Source: Sphingomonas faeni (GTDB lineage: Bacteria > Pseudomonadota > Alphaproteobacteria > Sphingomonadales > Sphingomonadaceae). From it: a stretch of 64,000 nt of DNA. Under the pieces are notes generated by a model. That model did no database searches. It saw only the letters and a list, made by a program, of their open reading frames with translations, and had not been told where the DNA came from. A program made the translations under genes and the position numbers. Positions within the stretch are counted from its first letter, which is position 1; every line of letters begins with the position of its first letter. Location: positions 914,501 to 978,500 of the forward strand of contig NZ_JAUSZF010000001.1 of NCBI RefSeq assembly GCF_030817315.1, in the 5' to 3' direction. Shown here one piece after another: positions 1-8,666 of this stretch.

Positions 1-519
1 GGTAACCAGATAAACCGGGCCGGCAAAGGCGTAGGGCGTAACGCGCGTGCCGGGGGTCGGCGGCAGGCGCAATATCGCGAGCGCGGCGAAGGTGGCGGTA
101 GTTGGTACCGTTACGCGCGGGATGTCGACGGCGACCGACCGCCCGGGATCGATCACCACGCGCTCACCGAAGACGTCGTCGTCGAACCGCAGGTTACCCG
201 TCGCGCGTATCGTCTGGCGCTTGACGTCGGGATCGAGTGTCGAGGCATCCACCGCGATACCGACTGCGCCCGACCAATAGCCCAGCCGCGCACCGAAGAT
301 CGTCGAATTGGTCGGCCGGAGCCTGTCGATGTCGATCCGGAGCTGGGCGGGAATGACGGTGTCATTGACTCGCGCCTCGTCGGCCCGGAGCGTGGCGGCG
401 GTGTTCTCGGGCATCGAGCGTCCAGCGAAGAGGTCCACGTACACTTGCGAGGAAGCTGGGGTGACCGTCATAGCCAGAGTTAGCGTTGTAACGATCGCAT
501 AGAGTGCCGGTCGCATCAT
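1..519 (-). CDS. Secreted outer-membrane-type protein, 3' end cut by window edge
   Basis: An open frame of 173 codons runs from an ATG at 519 to the window edge with no stop, so the C-terminus is missing. The first 25 or so residues form a signal peptide (Leu/Ala-rich core ending near TPASSQ). The mature part begins VYVDLFAGRSMPENT and continues with alternating polar/hydrophobic stretches such as GARLGYWSGAVGIAVDAS, which resembles opacity-type outer-membrane beta-barrels that report on a glycine-rich strand. The ATG at 519 is followed directly by a second ATG at 516; a GGGGGA stretch lies just upstream. Gene assignment is confident, the barrel family is inferred from pattern only. It lies downstream of nothing visible here on the same strand, so it is probably monocistronic. 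Confidence 0.65.
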   Translation of the reverse strand, partial: MMRPALYAIVTTLTLAMTVTPASSQVYVDLFAGRSMPENTAATLRADEARVNDTVIPAQLRIDIDRLRPTNSTIFGARLGYWSGAVGIAVDASTLDPDVKRQTIRATGNLRFDDDVFGERVVIDPGRSVAVDIPRVTVPTTATFAALAILRLPPTPGTRVTPYAFAGPVYLVT

Positions 520-895
520 TTTCCCCCGAGTAATTATGAGGGTAATGAAGTGGGGCCGATACGGTTCCGTTGAACGGCAGTTGCAGACGTTGATCCTCTG
601 CGAATGCGCGGCATTGGCGGATGTGTTTGGGGACCGTGAAGCGTCGCTCCAGGTGCCGAGCGGGATCCCGACCACGGTCGCCGCACTTTCCTTAGTGATG
701 GTGCACATCAAAAAGCCGGAGCGGGATCGGCACGGTCATCATCCCCAAGACGCGGAGGCTGTAATCGTCAGATTGTCACCCATGCGTTGCGGCGCCGAGC
801 GATGGGAACATCCGCAAATTGGAGACGAGCGGCTAAGCGGCGTCAGGCCTGTTTGCCCCCATATCTGTCGACCGGCTATCGTTTGGATTGGCAGA
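520..895. other. Intergenic region without a recognised gene
   Basis: About 375 bases separate the left-edge gene from the 3' end of the CLC gene. A plus-strand open frame at 536-916 runs into the CLC coding sequence and has a composition (many His, Arg, Pro, Gly without pattern) that looks random. The promoter of the left-edge gene must lie here; I could not pick out a convincing -35/-10 pair. Confidence 0.5.
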
Positions 896-2251
896 TCAGG
901 GGTGCGGCCGGCGTAGTCCACGGTGTGTGCGCGCCTCACGCAAGGTTGCGTTCGGGGTAAGGCCGTCCGCCGGCACCTTGGGTACGGCAAGCCGCTGCGA
1001 CAGGTAAATGCCGTTGTGGCCCGAGCATAGGTAAGCGATGAAGCAGGCCACAGCGATCGGCACCGCATAGGTAGCGCCGAACAGTTCGATGCCCATGAAC
1101 GTGCAGGCGAGCGGCGTGTTCGCCGCGCCCGCGAACAGTGCGACGAACCCGATCGCGGCGAACACGCCGGTCGGGACGCCAAACATCGGGGCGAGCGCGT
1201 TGCCGAGCGCCGCGCCGATGAAGAACAATGGTGTGACCTCGCCGCCTTTGAAGCCGGCGCTGAGGGTCACGACGGTGAACAGCAGCTTCAGCGCCCAACT
1301 CCACGGATGCGTGTCCGGCCCGAAGAAGTTGTCGATGGTAAGGCCGCCGGGCGTCGCCGCTAAAGTGCCAAGGCCAAGATAGTCGCGCGTGCCGAACAAA
1401 TAGACGAGCGCGATGACCGCGACCCCGCCGATCACAGGCCTGAGCGGGCCATAAGGAACGAGCCGCTTGAGCCATCCGCCCAGCGCGTGGTTGGCTTCGG
1501 CGAAGGCGAGACCTGCTAACCCGAATGCCACGCCGGCGATGCCGGCCTTTGCGACCAGCAATGCATCGACCGGCACGAGTGCATCAACCCGGTAGACGCC
1601 GTGATGGATACCCCAGGCAAGGCACGTCCAATCCCCGACCAGCGCGGCGGCCAGGCACGGCACCAGCGCGCGATACTCGACGCGCCCGATCGCCAGCACT
1701 TCCAGCGCGAACACGGCCCCCGCGATCGGTGTACCGAACACCGCCCCGAACCCGGCCGCGATACCTCCCATCAGGAGTATGCGGGTGCCGTCCGCGTCGA
1801 GCTTGAGCGCGCGACCGAAGCCACTGGCGAGGCTCCCGCCCAACTGGACGGCGGTGCCCTCACGTCCGGCCGAACCGCCGAACAGATGCGTCACCACCGT
1901 GCCGAAGAAGATCAGTGGTGCCATGCGCAACGGCACCCCGGCTCCCGGTTCATGTATCTGCTCGACGATGAGGTTGTTGCCGCCCTCCACCGAGCGACCC
2001 GCCAGATGGTAGAGCAGACCGACTACGAAACCACCCAGCGGCAGCAGGTAGAGCAGCCAGGGCAACGCGAAGCGCAGTCGCGTGGCGGCATCGAGGCTCC
2101 AGAGAAATGCCGCACACAGCGTCCCGACAAGTGCTGCCATCGGCACCAGGATCAGCGCCCAGCGAACCACGGATACGACATGGGCGTGACGGTTACGGGC
2201 GAACGCTGCAACGTTCAGACCGTCGAAGAGATTACGAAAGGTAGCGCGCAC
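896..2251 (-). CDS. CLC-family fluoride/proton antiporter (CLC-F type)
   Basis: 451-residue membrane protein of the CLC channel/antiporter family with about ten hydrophobic segments. The first ion-binding motif, which in chloride CLCs is GSGIP, reads GGNNLIVE near residue 92, and the second reads GREGT rather than GREGP; both departures are known from the CLC-F branch that exports fluoride in exchange for protons. The GKGG/GxFxP-like region is [12 protein letters not shown], also typical of that branch. The start is a GTG at 2251 preceded by an ideal AAGGAGG site. A fluoride riboswitch lies 30 bases upstream, which makes fluoride the likely substrate. Function would be inner-membrane fluoride resistance. 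The fluoride assignment is inferred from motif plus riboswitch; the family is certain. Confidence 0.9.
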   Translation of the reverse strand: MRATFRNLFDGLNVAAFARNRHAHVVSVVRWALILVPMAALVGTLCAAFLWSLDAATRLRFALPWLLYLLPLGGFVVGLLYHLAGRSVEGGNNLIVEQIHEPGAGVPLRMAPLIFFGTVVTHLFGGSAGREGTAVQLGGSLASGFGRALKLDADGTRILLMGGIAAGFGAVFGTPIAGAVFALEVLAIGRVEYRALVPCLAAALVGDWTCLAWGIHHGVYRVDALVPVDALLVAKAGIAGVAFGLAGLAFAEANHALGGWLKRLVPYGPLRPVIGGVAVIALVYLFGTRDYLGLGTLAATPGGLTIDNFFGPDTHPWSWALKLLFTVVTLSAGFKGGEVTPLFFIGAALGNALAPMFGVPTGVFAAIGFVALFAGAANTPLACTFMGIELFGATYAVPIAVACFIAYLCSGHNGIYLSQRLAVPKVPADGLTPNATLREARTHRGLRRPHP

Positions 2252-2280
2252 GTTTCCTCCTTGCTGCCTTGCGGCGCCAA

Positions 2281-2345
2281 GTAGGAATCATCAGCTCTTG
2301 TCAGAGCGGTTCGGCGAAATGCCCGGCGGAAATCCATCGCCGTCG
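2281..2345 (-). promoter_or_regulatory. Fluoride riboswitch (crcB motif)
   Basis: Read on the minus strand this leader contains, in order, GGCGATGG, a C-rich loop with TTCCGCC, CGAACCGCTC, and GAGCTGATGATTCCTAC, the conserved blocks of the crcB RNA motif that binds fluoride. GCTC and GAGC pair to make the internal stem. The outermost helix P1 is imperfect in my pairing (GACGG against CCTAC gives only three pairs), so its exact ends are uncertain. The element ends 29 bases before the GTG of the CLC gene, close enough to the ribosome-binding site for translational or transcriptional control. Confidence 0.82.
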
Positions 2346-2437
2346 CGCGGCCCATGGGGGAACGAAGTGAACTCGTCAACTCCGTCCCGCACTCCTACCC
2401 ATAGCGGGTCGCGGGACGATCGTTGAAACCGACGTTC

Positions 2438-2779
2438 CTATCGCGCATCGGGACGGCGGGTGGGGGCGTGAAAGTCGGGAGGTTTGTCTGCGATCCAGCG
2501 CAGGAAGCGACCAATGTCCGGGCGTGCTTTCAGGGCATCTAGATCCGCGAATGTCGTGGCGAGATCCTGATTGGACACGCTGGCGTGGATGATACGGTGG
2601 CAGATCGGGTGAACGGGTATGACCTCGGTACCGCCGCGGCTTTTCGGAATCCGGTGGTGCCATTCCACCTTTCGACCCAGGGTTCGCTCGCATAGCCCGC
2701 ATCGTCTGGCATCTTCAGTGGCGATTGCCCGCGCCATGGCCTGCTCAAGCCCCGCCAGTCGCTTCACACGTCCGCCCAT
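2438..2779 (-). CDS. HNH endonuclease
   Basis: 113-residue protein with the HNH nuclease core: a CGLCER zinc-ribbon half near residue 27, then VEWHHRIPKSRGGTEV and HPICHRIIH, supplying the catalytic His pair and the downstream metal-binding Cys/His. Such small free-standing HNH proteins cleave DNA with a single metal ion, but their cellular role varies and cannot be told here. It lies 63 bases downstream of the last gene of the long glycosyl/inositol operon and on the same strand, so it could be read through from it, but nothing links it functionally. ATG start at 2779. No restriction-modification partner is visible next to it. Confidence 0.8.
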   Translation of the reverse strand: MGGRVKRLAGLEQAMARAIATEDARRCGLCERTLGRKVEWHHRIPKSRGGTEVIPVHPICHRIIHASVSNQDLATTFADLDALKARPDIGRFLRWIADKPPDFHAPTRRPDAR

Positions 2780-2842
2780 CGCCCGAATATGGTGTATTGC
2801 GAAGGAAATAACAGCGGTTCGGGACAGCGCTCGCTTCGCGCT

Positions 2843-3766
2843 TTAGCGCATCGCTGGCGACCGGTTCCGGCGCAGGTTCGACCACCAGTAGGAGGCGAAG
2901 CCCCTGGCCTTGTGACGAAGGCGGAACCAGTAGAAATGCTTGATGCCCGCGTGCGTGGTGACAGGCCGTATCACGTCTAGGCGAACGTCAAAAATATCTG
3001 CGGCGATGGCGAGCAGAGCGCGCCGGTCGGAAAACAGATACTTGGCGTACAGGGCGCCATCACCGAAGCTGTAGCCCGCCAGCAATCGGGTTTCCTCCAC
3101 CGTATCACGACGTCCGTGATGGTGATCGACGACGATCCGCGGGTTGTAGAGAACCGCGACGCCCAACCCTGCGGCACGGAACAGAAAGTCCGTATCCTCG
3201 GCCGCCACGAAGGGGGCTCCGGCTCCGAACCGTTCGTCGAACCGTCCCGTCAACGTCACGACATCGGCGGTGAACGCGAGGTTCGCCCCCATGACGAAAC
3301 CGCCTAGGAATCCGCCCGATGGGGCGACCATGTCATGATCTTCAAGTTTTATGGTGACGGAAAGATCGGCCGGGTCGCCAAGAAGAATACGGCCGCCGAT
3401 GATCGTCGGTCCGCCGACGCTTTCGAACGCCGCGCGAAGGGCTGCGAAATAGTCGGCATGGAGGACGCAATCGTCATCCGTCATGGCGATGATACGGCCC
3501 CGACACAGCGCGAGCCCCGTATTGCGGGCACACGCAAGCCCCGGCCTCGGCTCTCGGACCAGATGGACCGGGAACGCCTGCATGGCTTGCCACGCCGCCA
3601 ACCGCTCTGGCGTATCATCGACGGAGCCATTGTCGACGAGCACGACTTCCACCGTCATGCCGGGCGCGTACGCAAAAGCTCGCCCGACGGAATCGAGCGT
3701 CGTCATGAGGGAGCCGGCACGGTCACGCGTACAGATCAGCAGGCTGACGTCGATGGCGGCAGTCAT
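2843..3766 (-). CDS. Family 2 glycosyltransferase (last gene of the inositol/YcaO operon)
   Basis: 307 residues, GT-A fold. The N-terminus DVSLLICTRDR and VVLVDNGSVDD are the nucleotide-sugar-binding start of GT2 enzymes, and AMTDDDC near residue 95 supplies the metal-binding DXD motif; AAEDTDFLFRA is the ED acceptor-side motif. The C-terminal part has amphipathic/hydrophobic stretches (RHKARGFASYWW) that may contact membrane. Its ATG at 3766 overlaps the stop of the upstream pyruvyltransferase-like gene as ATGA, implying translational coupling. Sugar donor and acceptor cannot be deduced. It is the thirteenth and last gene of the operon that begins at 15994. Confidence 0.88.
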   Translation of the reverse strand: MTAAIDVSLLICTRDRAGSLMTTLDSVGRAFAYAPGMTVEVVLVDNGSVDDTPERLAAWQAMQAFPVHLVREPRPGLACARNTGLALCRGRIIAMTDDDCVLHADYFAALRAAFESVGGPTIIGGRILLGDPADLSVTIKLEDHDMVAPSGGFLGGFVMGANLAFTADVVTLTGRFDERFGAGAPFVAAEDTDFLFRAAGLGVAVLYNPRIVVDHHHGRRDTVEETRLLAGYSFGDGALYAKYLFSDRRALLAIAADIFDVRLDVIRPVTTHAGIKHFYWFRLRHKARGFASYWWSNLRRNRSPAMR

Positions 3767-4695
3767 CTTGTGGCGAGAAGCCCGTCGGCAAGACTCAGGG
3801 CTTCCTCCATCGTCGCAGCCTTCGTCACGATCTCTTTTGGGAAGGACCAGGCATCCAGATACTTGGCGATCTTGCCGTACTCATTGTCCAGTACGACGTG
3901 CGGAATACCCAGCAGGTCTGAAAGTATGTGCCCATGCAGTCGGTCCGTCACGACGACCCGGCCTTGCGCGAGCAACCGCAGTCCACGATCGACGCGTGCA
4001 ACCGCTTGAGCCTCGCGTGCTATGGCGTCGACGCCGACCGGTAAGTCTGGATCGTCCTCCAGCCAATCTGCGACGATCGCCTGGGTCGTCGATGGCATGG
4101 CGTAGCCCTGCCGCTCGTCGTCGGTGCGCATCAGCATCAGCAGGTCGCACTGTGGCGGGCCTGCCGATCGTTCGCCCAGTGCATACGCAGAGTCCGGAGC
4201 GAGGTGCGATGGGCATGACAAATGCTTCCGGGCGAAGTCCAAGCTGCGCGTATCGCGGACGTACAGGACGAAGTCCGGATGGTCGGCGACGAGCGTGGCG
4301 AACCGGTCAACCTGCGCAAGTACGCGGAAATGGACCGACTGGGGGAGCTGCACGACCGTTCGATCGCGGATCGTTGCGAGGATATGCTCGCGAAACCGCT
4401 GGTGATGCGGCCAGATGTCGCCGAGGTTGCCGCCGCCATGTAAAAACAGGATGCCGTCGGGGCAGGCGTCGCGAAAGGCATCGATCTCGAAATCGTGCCA
4501 GGTCGAAACATAGCACGGATCGCGCCCGGTTATCTGGCGTAGCAGGGCAAGCTCGCCGAGCCAGATCGCGCTGTCGCCGACGTTCGCGTGATCCGGAAAG
4601 TCGACCAGCGCATAACGCGATCCGGGTGCCACGTGCGTCCGATAGACTGTAGCGAGAATGGTACGCTGTGCCGTCAGGTGATCACTGGCCGTCAT
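3763..4695 (-). CDS. Polysaccharide pyruvyl transferase family protein
   Basis: 310 residues from the ATG at 4695, whose ATGA overlaps the stop of the preceding glycosyltransferase; a longer frame upstream lacks support. Motifs of the pyruvyltransferase family are visible: HANVGDSAIW near the N-terminus, LHGGGNLGD in the middle, and DRLHGHILSDLLGIPHV with the conserved Arg and His near residue 260. Family members add a ketal pyruvate to sugars from phosphoenolpyruvate, though many act as ordinary glycosyltransferase-like enzymes. With glycosyltransferases on both sides it probably decorates the same glycan. Cytoplasmic; no signal or membrane segment. Confidence 0.85.
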   Translation of the reverse strand: MTASDHLTAQRTILATVYRTHVAPGSRYALVDFPDHANVGDSAIWLGELALLRQITGRDPCYVSTWHDFEIDAFRDACPDGILFLHGGGNLGDIWPHHQRFREHILATIRDRTVVQLPQSVHFRVLAQVDRFATLVADHPDFVLYVRDTRSLDFARKHLSCPSHLAPDSAYALGERSAGPPQCDLLMLMRTDDERQGYAMPSTTQAIVADWLEDDPDLPVGVDAIAREAQAVARVDRGLRLLAQGRVVVTDRLHGHILSDLLGIPHVVLDNEYGKIAKYLDAWSFPKEIVTKAATMEEALSLADGLLATR

Positions 4696-5765
4696 GCACG
4701 CTGTCCCAATCCGTGGCCGATGACATCGCGGTAGAGGCCCTCGCATCGGTCGAGCCACCGATCACGCGTGAACGCGGTCTCGACACGATCGCGCTGCGGT
4801 TCGCGGGGGCGTTGGACCGCGTCGGTGATAGCGCGGGCAAGGGCTGGAACGTCGCCGGGCGGTGCGAAACATCCTGTCTCGCCGATGATCTCCCGCAAGG
4901 CGCCACGATCGAACGCCGCCACCGGCAGGCCGCACGCCATCGCCTCGATCGCGACCAGTCCGAACGGCTCGTCCCAGCATGGCGTAAAGACGAACACAGA
5001 GGCGCGGCCCATTTCCCGTGCCAACGCCGCGGCATCCAGATGTCCGCCATATCGGATGCTACCGTCGATCAGCGGCGCGACGTCGGCGTCCCAATAGTCG
5101 CGATCCTCGATCGGTCCGAACAGGGTCAGCGGGACGCCGGCGATCCGGGCCGCCTGCGCTGCCAGATGCGGCGCCTTGTCCGGCGTCATCCTTCCGCACC
5201 AGACCGCGCTGCCGTCGCCTCGCTCGACGAAAGGCCATGCGTCTGGGGCGATGCCGTTATGCAGCACCGACGCTTCGCGTGGCGGTCCGTCCGGCCACCA
5301 GGCGGCAAGCTGGTGCGCAGAAGTCGCTGTAAGGTGGTGGGTCGGCGCCGCGCTGGCGTGCACGAACCAACGGAGCGCATCATAGGGCGGGACGTGCAGC
5401 GACGTGACCGTCGGCACCCTTGCGGTCCGCGCGGGCTCGAGCGGAAAGCGATGCAGGCTGTTATTGTGTACCACGTCGAAGCCATCGGCGGCGATCCGGT
5501 CGCAAGCGGCGGCATAGCCTTCGTCGAGATGGGCGATCAGCGGGGCGAAGCCGAGGTGTTCGGCGTCCGGAAAAGTGCGGTCGTAAGCTTCGGGGATCAC
5601 GGCATCGATTGCGAACTGAGGGTCGCTATCGCCCGAGGCGAACAGCACGACGTCGTGTCCGCGACCCCGTAGCCCCGCCGCCAGATGCCAGCATTGCGAT
5701 TCCATCCCGCCGGCAAATGGTTGGGCGATCGGCTGGCGGACATGGCAGAGAATTGCGATCCTCAT
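4692..5765 (-). CDS. Family 4 glycosyltransferase
   Basis: 357 residues from the ATG at 5765 (MRIAILCHVRQPIAQPF), which fits the family start better than the longer open frame. Rossmann GT-B fold: glycine-rich PFAGGMESQ near residue 20 and the C-terminal donor site EPFGLVAIEAMACGLPV with the E-x7-E pattern characteristic of GT4 enzymes. It starts 7 bases after the stop of the upstream GT2 gene and its own stop overlaps the next gene as ATGA. The donor is a nucleotide sugar of unknown identity. Part of the 13-gene operon; probably extends the glycan started by the other transferases. Confidence 0.9.
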   Translation of the reverse strand: MRIAILCHVRQPIAQPFAGGMESQCWHLAAGLRGRGHDVVLFASGDSDPQFAIDAVIPEAYDRTFPDAEHLGFAPLIAHLDEGYAAACDRIAADGFDVVHNNSLHRFPLEPARTARVPTVTSLHVPPYDALRWFVHASAAPTHHLTATSAHQLAAWWPDGPPREASVLHNGIAPDAWPFVERGDGSAVWCGRMTPDKAPHLAAQAARIAGVPLTLFGPIEDRDYWDADVAPLIDGSIRYGGHLDAAALAREMGRASVFVFTPCWDEPFGLVAIEAMACGLPVAAFDRGALREIIGETGCFAPPGDVPALARAITDAVQRPREPQRDRVETAFTRDRWLDRCEGLYRDVIGHGLGQRA

Positions 5766-5772
5766 CGGGCTC

Positions 5773-6702
5773 TCATTCGGCCGCCGCGGCTCGTTCGGTC
5801 GCCGCCAGCCGATCTTCCAGGAGACGGATGACGGTCGCGGTATTGGCATAGGGCTGATGGCTTTGCTGTCCGGTCAGCGCAAGATCGGCGGCGTCGGGGC
5901 GTCGCAGGATGCGGATCGGCCGACCCGGGGTCGGGTCGATCAGGCCCATCAGGCGGAATGCTTGGAGCCAGTGGCCCATCGTCCGATAGCCCCACTTGGT
6001 CTCGAACAACTCGGCATTGCGCACCACGCTGTCGAGATGGTGCACCGGCGGCATGTGGTGCGGATGATATTGGTGATAGGCCAGACCGCCCTTGATCCAC
6101 GCGATCGCCACGCCAGCCTCGTCGAGCGCCTTGCCGAAATCGGTGTCCTCGCCGCCATACCCGACATAGCGTTCGTCGAAGCCGCCGAGGTCGAGGAACG
6201 TCGTCGTTCGCATGGCGAAATTGAGCGACCAGAAACAGCGATAGTCGGTGCAGATTTCGATGCCTTGCGGCGGTGGGCCGCGGCGGTCCGAATGCTTCAC
6301 CGCGATCTCGGCGAACCGGTCGTACTGCCAGTCGCCCTCGGTCGCGCCGCCCGGCAGGTACAGGACTTCGCCCATCAACAGCCCGTCGAACGTGTCGAGG
6401 AACCCGGCATAATCGGAAAGCAGCGTGGGCGTCGGAATGCAGTCCATGTCCAGAAACACGATGACGTCGCCGATCGCCGTGCGCGCCGCGGCGTTACGCG
6501 CCGAAGCGAGTGGCAAGGCGTCGGCGACGACCTGAATCTGGCGGATGGGGAAGGGCGCCTCGGGCAGGTCGTACAGATCGTCCTGCATTACCGCGACGAT
6601 CAGTTCGGTCGGCATCAGCGTCTGGCGTATCAGGCCGCGGACGACGTTGACGAGGTGGTCGGGACGCCCCTTGCCCAGGGTGACGACAGAAACTTCGGTC
6701 AT
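5773..6702 (-). CDS. Family 2 glycosyltransferase, galactosyltransferase-like C-terminus
   Basis: 309 residues. The start MTEVSVVTLGKGRPDHL and the LDMDC motif near residue 95 are GT2 features. The acceptor region reads GGFDERYVGYGGEDTDFG, the arrangement found in the galactosyltransferase-type GT7/GT2 fold, so a hexose donor is plausible but unproven. A His-rich stretch, AYHQYHPHHMPPVHH, follows and is unusual. The gene is separated from the PIG-L gene by 52 bases, the largest gap in the operon, and no peptide gene fits there. Cytoplasmic, no signal peptide. Confidence 0.88.
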   Translation of the reverse strand: MTEVSVVTLGKGRPDHLVNVVRGLIRQTLMPTELIVAVMQDDLYDLPEAPFPIRQIQVVADALPLASARNAAARTAIGDVIVFLDMDCIPTPTLLSDYAGFLDTFDGLLMGEVLYLPGGATEGDWQYDRFAEIAVKHSDRRGPPPQGIEICTDYRCFWSLNFAMRTTTFLDLGGFDERYVGYGGEDTDFGKALDEAGVAIAWIKGGLAYHQYHPHHMPPVHHLDSVVRNAELFETKWGYRTMGHWLQAFRLMGLIDPTPGRPIRILRRPDAADLALTGQQSHQPYANTATVIRLLEDRLAATERAAAAE

Positions 6703-6754
6703 GGCGATGGCTCTGCTTGGAATAGGGGGACGCGGGGCGGCTGTTGGCGGTCGC

Positions 6755-7450
6755 TCAGTGCGTGTGAAGCGGGTAGAAGCGTTCCTCGACGATCCGCGCA
6801 GTCCGCTCCGTCATTGCGTCGACGCCGCCGAACTGGAAGCCCAGTTGCGACCCGTACGCGGCACAGGCGGCAATCCGCCGCGCGCGCGTTTCGGGGGTAA
6901 GGCGTTCGGTCAGCGCCGGCATGGCGGCAACCCGGTCTTCACGATCGGCATAAGGCCAGTCTTCCCACAGCAATACTGTATGATCGGCACAGGATCGCCG
7001 TATCGCATCCAGAACGACGTGATGGTCGACATGGTTGCCGAGGCATAACGGCCCGAGGATTAGATCCGGCCTTTCCGCCGCGAAAAGTTCGGCCAGCGCG
7101 GTCGCGACATCGCTTATAATCCGATCATCGGGCAGCCGTGCCTCGAACAACATCTTTGCCGAGGTGTAACCGCGATGCGGTGCTTCCAGAAACGGGAGGT
7201 GGATCGCGCTCGCCCCAAGTGCCCGGCACGCTGCGACATCCTCGGCACGGCGCAGCGCCATGTAGTCGACGTCGGCGCCCAAGCCTTTGTCGAGCTGGCA
7301 TGCCAGCGCGAACCCGGTTGGCTGCGCGACGTTGCCGGTGAAGCATGTCGCGACGGTGACGTCCCAGCCTTGATCGACGCGGGACGCCAGCAGCGCACCG
7401 GCGGAGAAGGCGGCATCGTCCAGATGCGGTGATATCGCGAGCAGCTTCAT
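6755..7450 (-). CDS. PIG-L (LmbE) family N-acetylglucosaminyl deacetylase
   Basis: 231 residues. SPHLDDAAFS at residues 7-16 holds the zinc-binding His and Asp-Asp of the PIG-L/MshB family, and GNHVDHH near residue 138 supplies the third metal ligand. Family enzymes are zinc hydrolases that remove N-acetyl groups from sugars linked to inositol or lipids, for example MshB in mycothiol synthesis and BshB in bacillithiol synthesis. Here it sits between glycosyltransferases in an operon that begins with inositol-1-phosphate synthase, the same combination of activities, which suggests deacetylation of an N-acetylhexosamine-inositol type intermediate. That substrate is inference. Confidence 0.88.
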   Translation of the reverse strand: MKLLAISPHLDDAAFSAGALLASRVDQGWDVTVATCFTGNVAQPTGFALACQLDKGLGADVDYMALRRAEDVAACRALGASAIHLPFLEAPHRGYTSAKMLFEARLPDDRIISDVATALAELFAAERPDLILGPLCLGNHVDHHVVLDAIRRSCADHTVLLWEDWPYADREDRVAAMPALTERLTPETRARRIAACAAYGSQLGFQFGGVDAMTERTARIVEERFYPLHTH

Positions 7451-7457
7451 CGGTCGC

Positions 7458-8666
7458 TCACAGCAGGTGCGGCTCGCTGCGGAAGCGGCAGGGCGTCATC
7501 GGCAGGTCGGTATCGAAGGCGGTCTGCGGATGGCCACGCAGGTCGCGGTAGATCCCGACGATCTGCTGTCCGACAGCGTCCCAGCTATACACCCGGCGGC
7601 ATTCTTCGAGCGCGGCCGTGGCCAGGCGCGCGCGCAGGCTCGTATCGGTGACTACACGGGTCAGCGCGGCCGCCAGGCCCGGCACGTCGCCGGGATCGGT
7701 CAGCAGGCCGTTCTCGTCGTCGCGGACGCAGTCGACGACCCCGACGGCGTGGCACGAAACGACCGCAAGGCCGCATGCCATCGCCTCAAGGATGGTGTTC
7801 GAGAACCCCTCGGCATAGGTCGGCGACACGAAGACGCCGTGCGCACGGTAGAGTTCGGGGACGGCGTCATAGTCGGCATAGCCGCTGAACGTCACGCGGT
7901 CCGTAAGTTCGAGTTCGACCGCGAGCGCCTGCGCGGTTTCGACGTCCGGACCGATCCCGGAGATGGTCGCATGCCAACCCCCTCTTACGTCCGGTAGCGC
8001 CTCAAGGAAGTCGAGCACGCCTTTGCGACGGTCGACGCGGCCATGGTAGAGCAGGCGGACCGGGCCTTCGGGCGCGGCTTTCGATGCCGGCGTGAAATGA
8101 TCGGTATCGACTGCGCCCGGAACAATCGTGAACCGGTCGAGCGGCGTGCCGAGTCGGTCGTGGACTTCGCCCGCGAAACTGTTGCCGCCGATCAGCAGCG
8201 CGCCGGCGCTATCGAGCACGCGCACCATCGCCAGCCGGTGCGTCTCGCAGCACGATCCGACCCAATGCCCGTCGCCGCCCTGGATCGACACGACGCAGGG
8301 CAGTCCAAGGCGCCGGGCCGCGATCATCGTGGCCCAGCCGGTCGGATAGCCATATTGCGCGTGAAGCATGTCGAACGGATTCACGGCATGGTCGCGGGCG
8401 ATGGCCTCGACGATTGCGTCTATGTCGCGCTCGAAGTCGCCGCCATCCTGTTCGCCCAGCGCTTCTAGGCCGACGACGCGCACGCCCGGCACCGGGGGTG
8501 GGGGGCCGCCGCCATAGACGCGGGCGCGTGCGGGATCGCCGTAATATTGGCTGATCATCGTCACGTCGTGGCCGGCCGCGACGAGTTGCCGCAACAGGTT
8601 GATCGCGTAGATCGACATGCCTGATATCGCGGGGAAAAAGCGACGCGAGACGAAGCATATCCGCAT
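7458..8666 (-). CDS. Family 4 glycosyltransferase
   Basis: 402 residues, GT-B fold. The start MRICFVSRRFFPAISGMSIYAINLL is the acceptor-domain loop of GT4 enzymes; YHGRVDRRKGVLDFLEAL begins the donor domain and EGFSNTILEAMACGLAVV carries the E-x7-E motif. Its ATG overlaps the stop of the upstream TIM-barrel gene (ATGA), and the PIG-L gene follows after 7 bases, so these two are probably coordinated: GT4 then deacetylase is the MshA-MshB or BshA-BshB order. I infer that this is the transferase that adds the amino-sugar precursor; a UDP-GlcNAc donor cannot be read from sequence. Confidence 0.9.
   Translation of the reverse strand: MRICFVSRRFFPAISGMSIYAINLLRQLVAAGHDVTMISQYYGDPARARVYGGGPPPPVPGVRVVGLEALGEQDGGDFERDIDAIVEAIARDHAVNPFDMLHAQYGYPTGWATMIAARRLGLPCVVSIQGGDGHWVGSCCETHRLAMVRVLDSAGALLIGGNSFAGEVHDRLGTPLDRFTIVPGAVDTDHFTPASKAAPEGPVRLLYHGRVDRRKGVLDFLEALPDVRGGWHATISGIGPDVETAQALAVELELTDRVTFSGYADYDAVPELYRAHGVFVSPTYAEGFSNTILEAMACGLAVVSCHAVGVVDCVRDDENGLLTDPGDVPGLAAALTRVVTDTSLRARLATAALEECRRVYSWDAVGQQIVGIYRDLRGHPQTAFDTDLPMTPCRFRSEPHLL

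Noticed and set aside
536..916. 126-codon plus-strand frame before the CLC gene
   Set aside because: Overlaps CLC by 21 bases, unpatterned composition, no recognisable domain.
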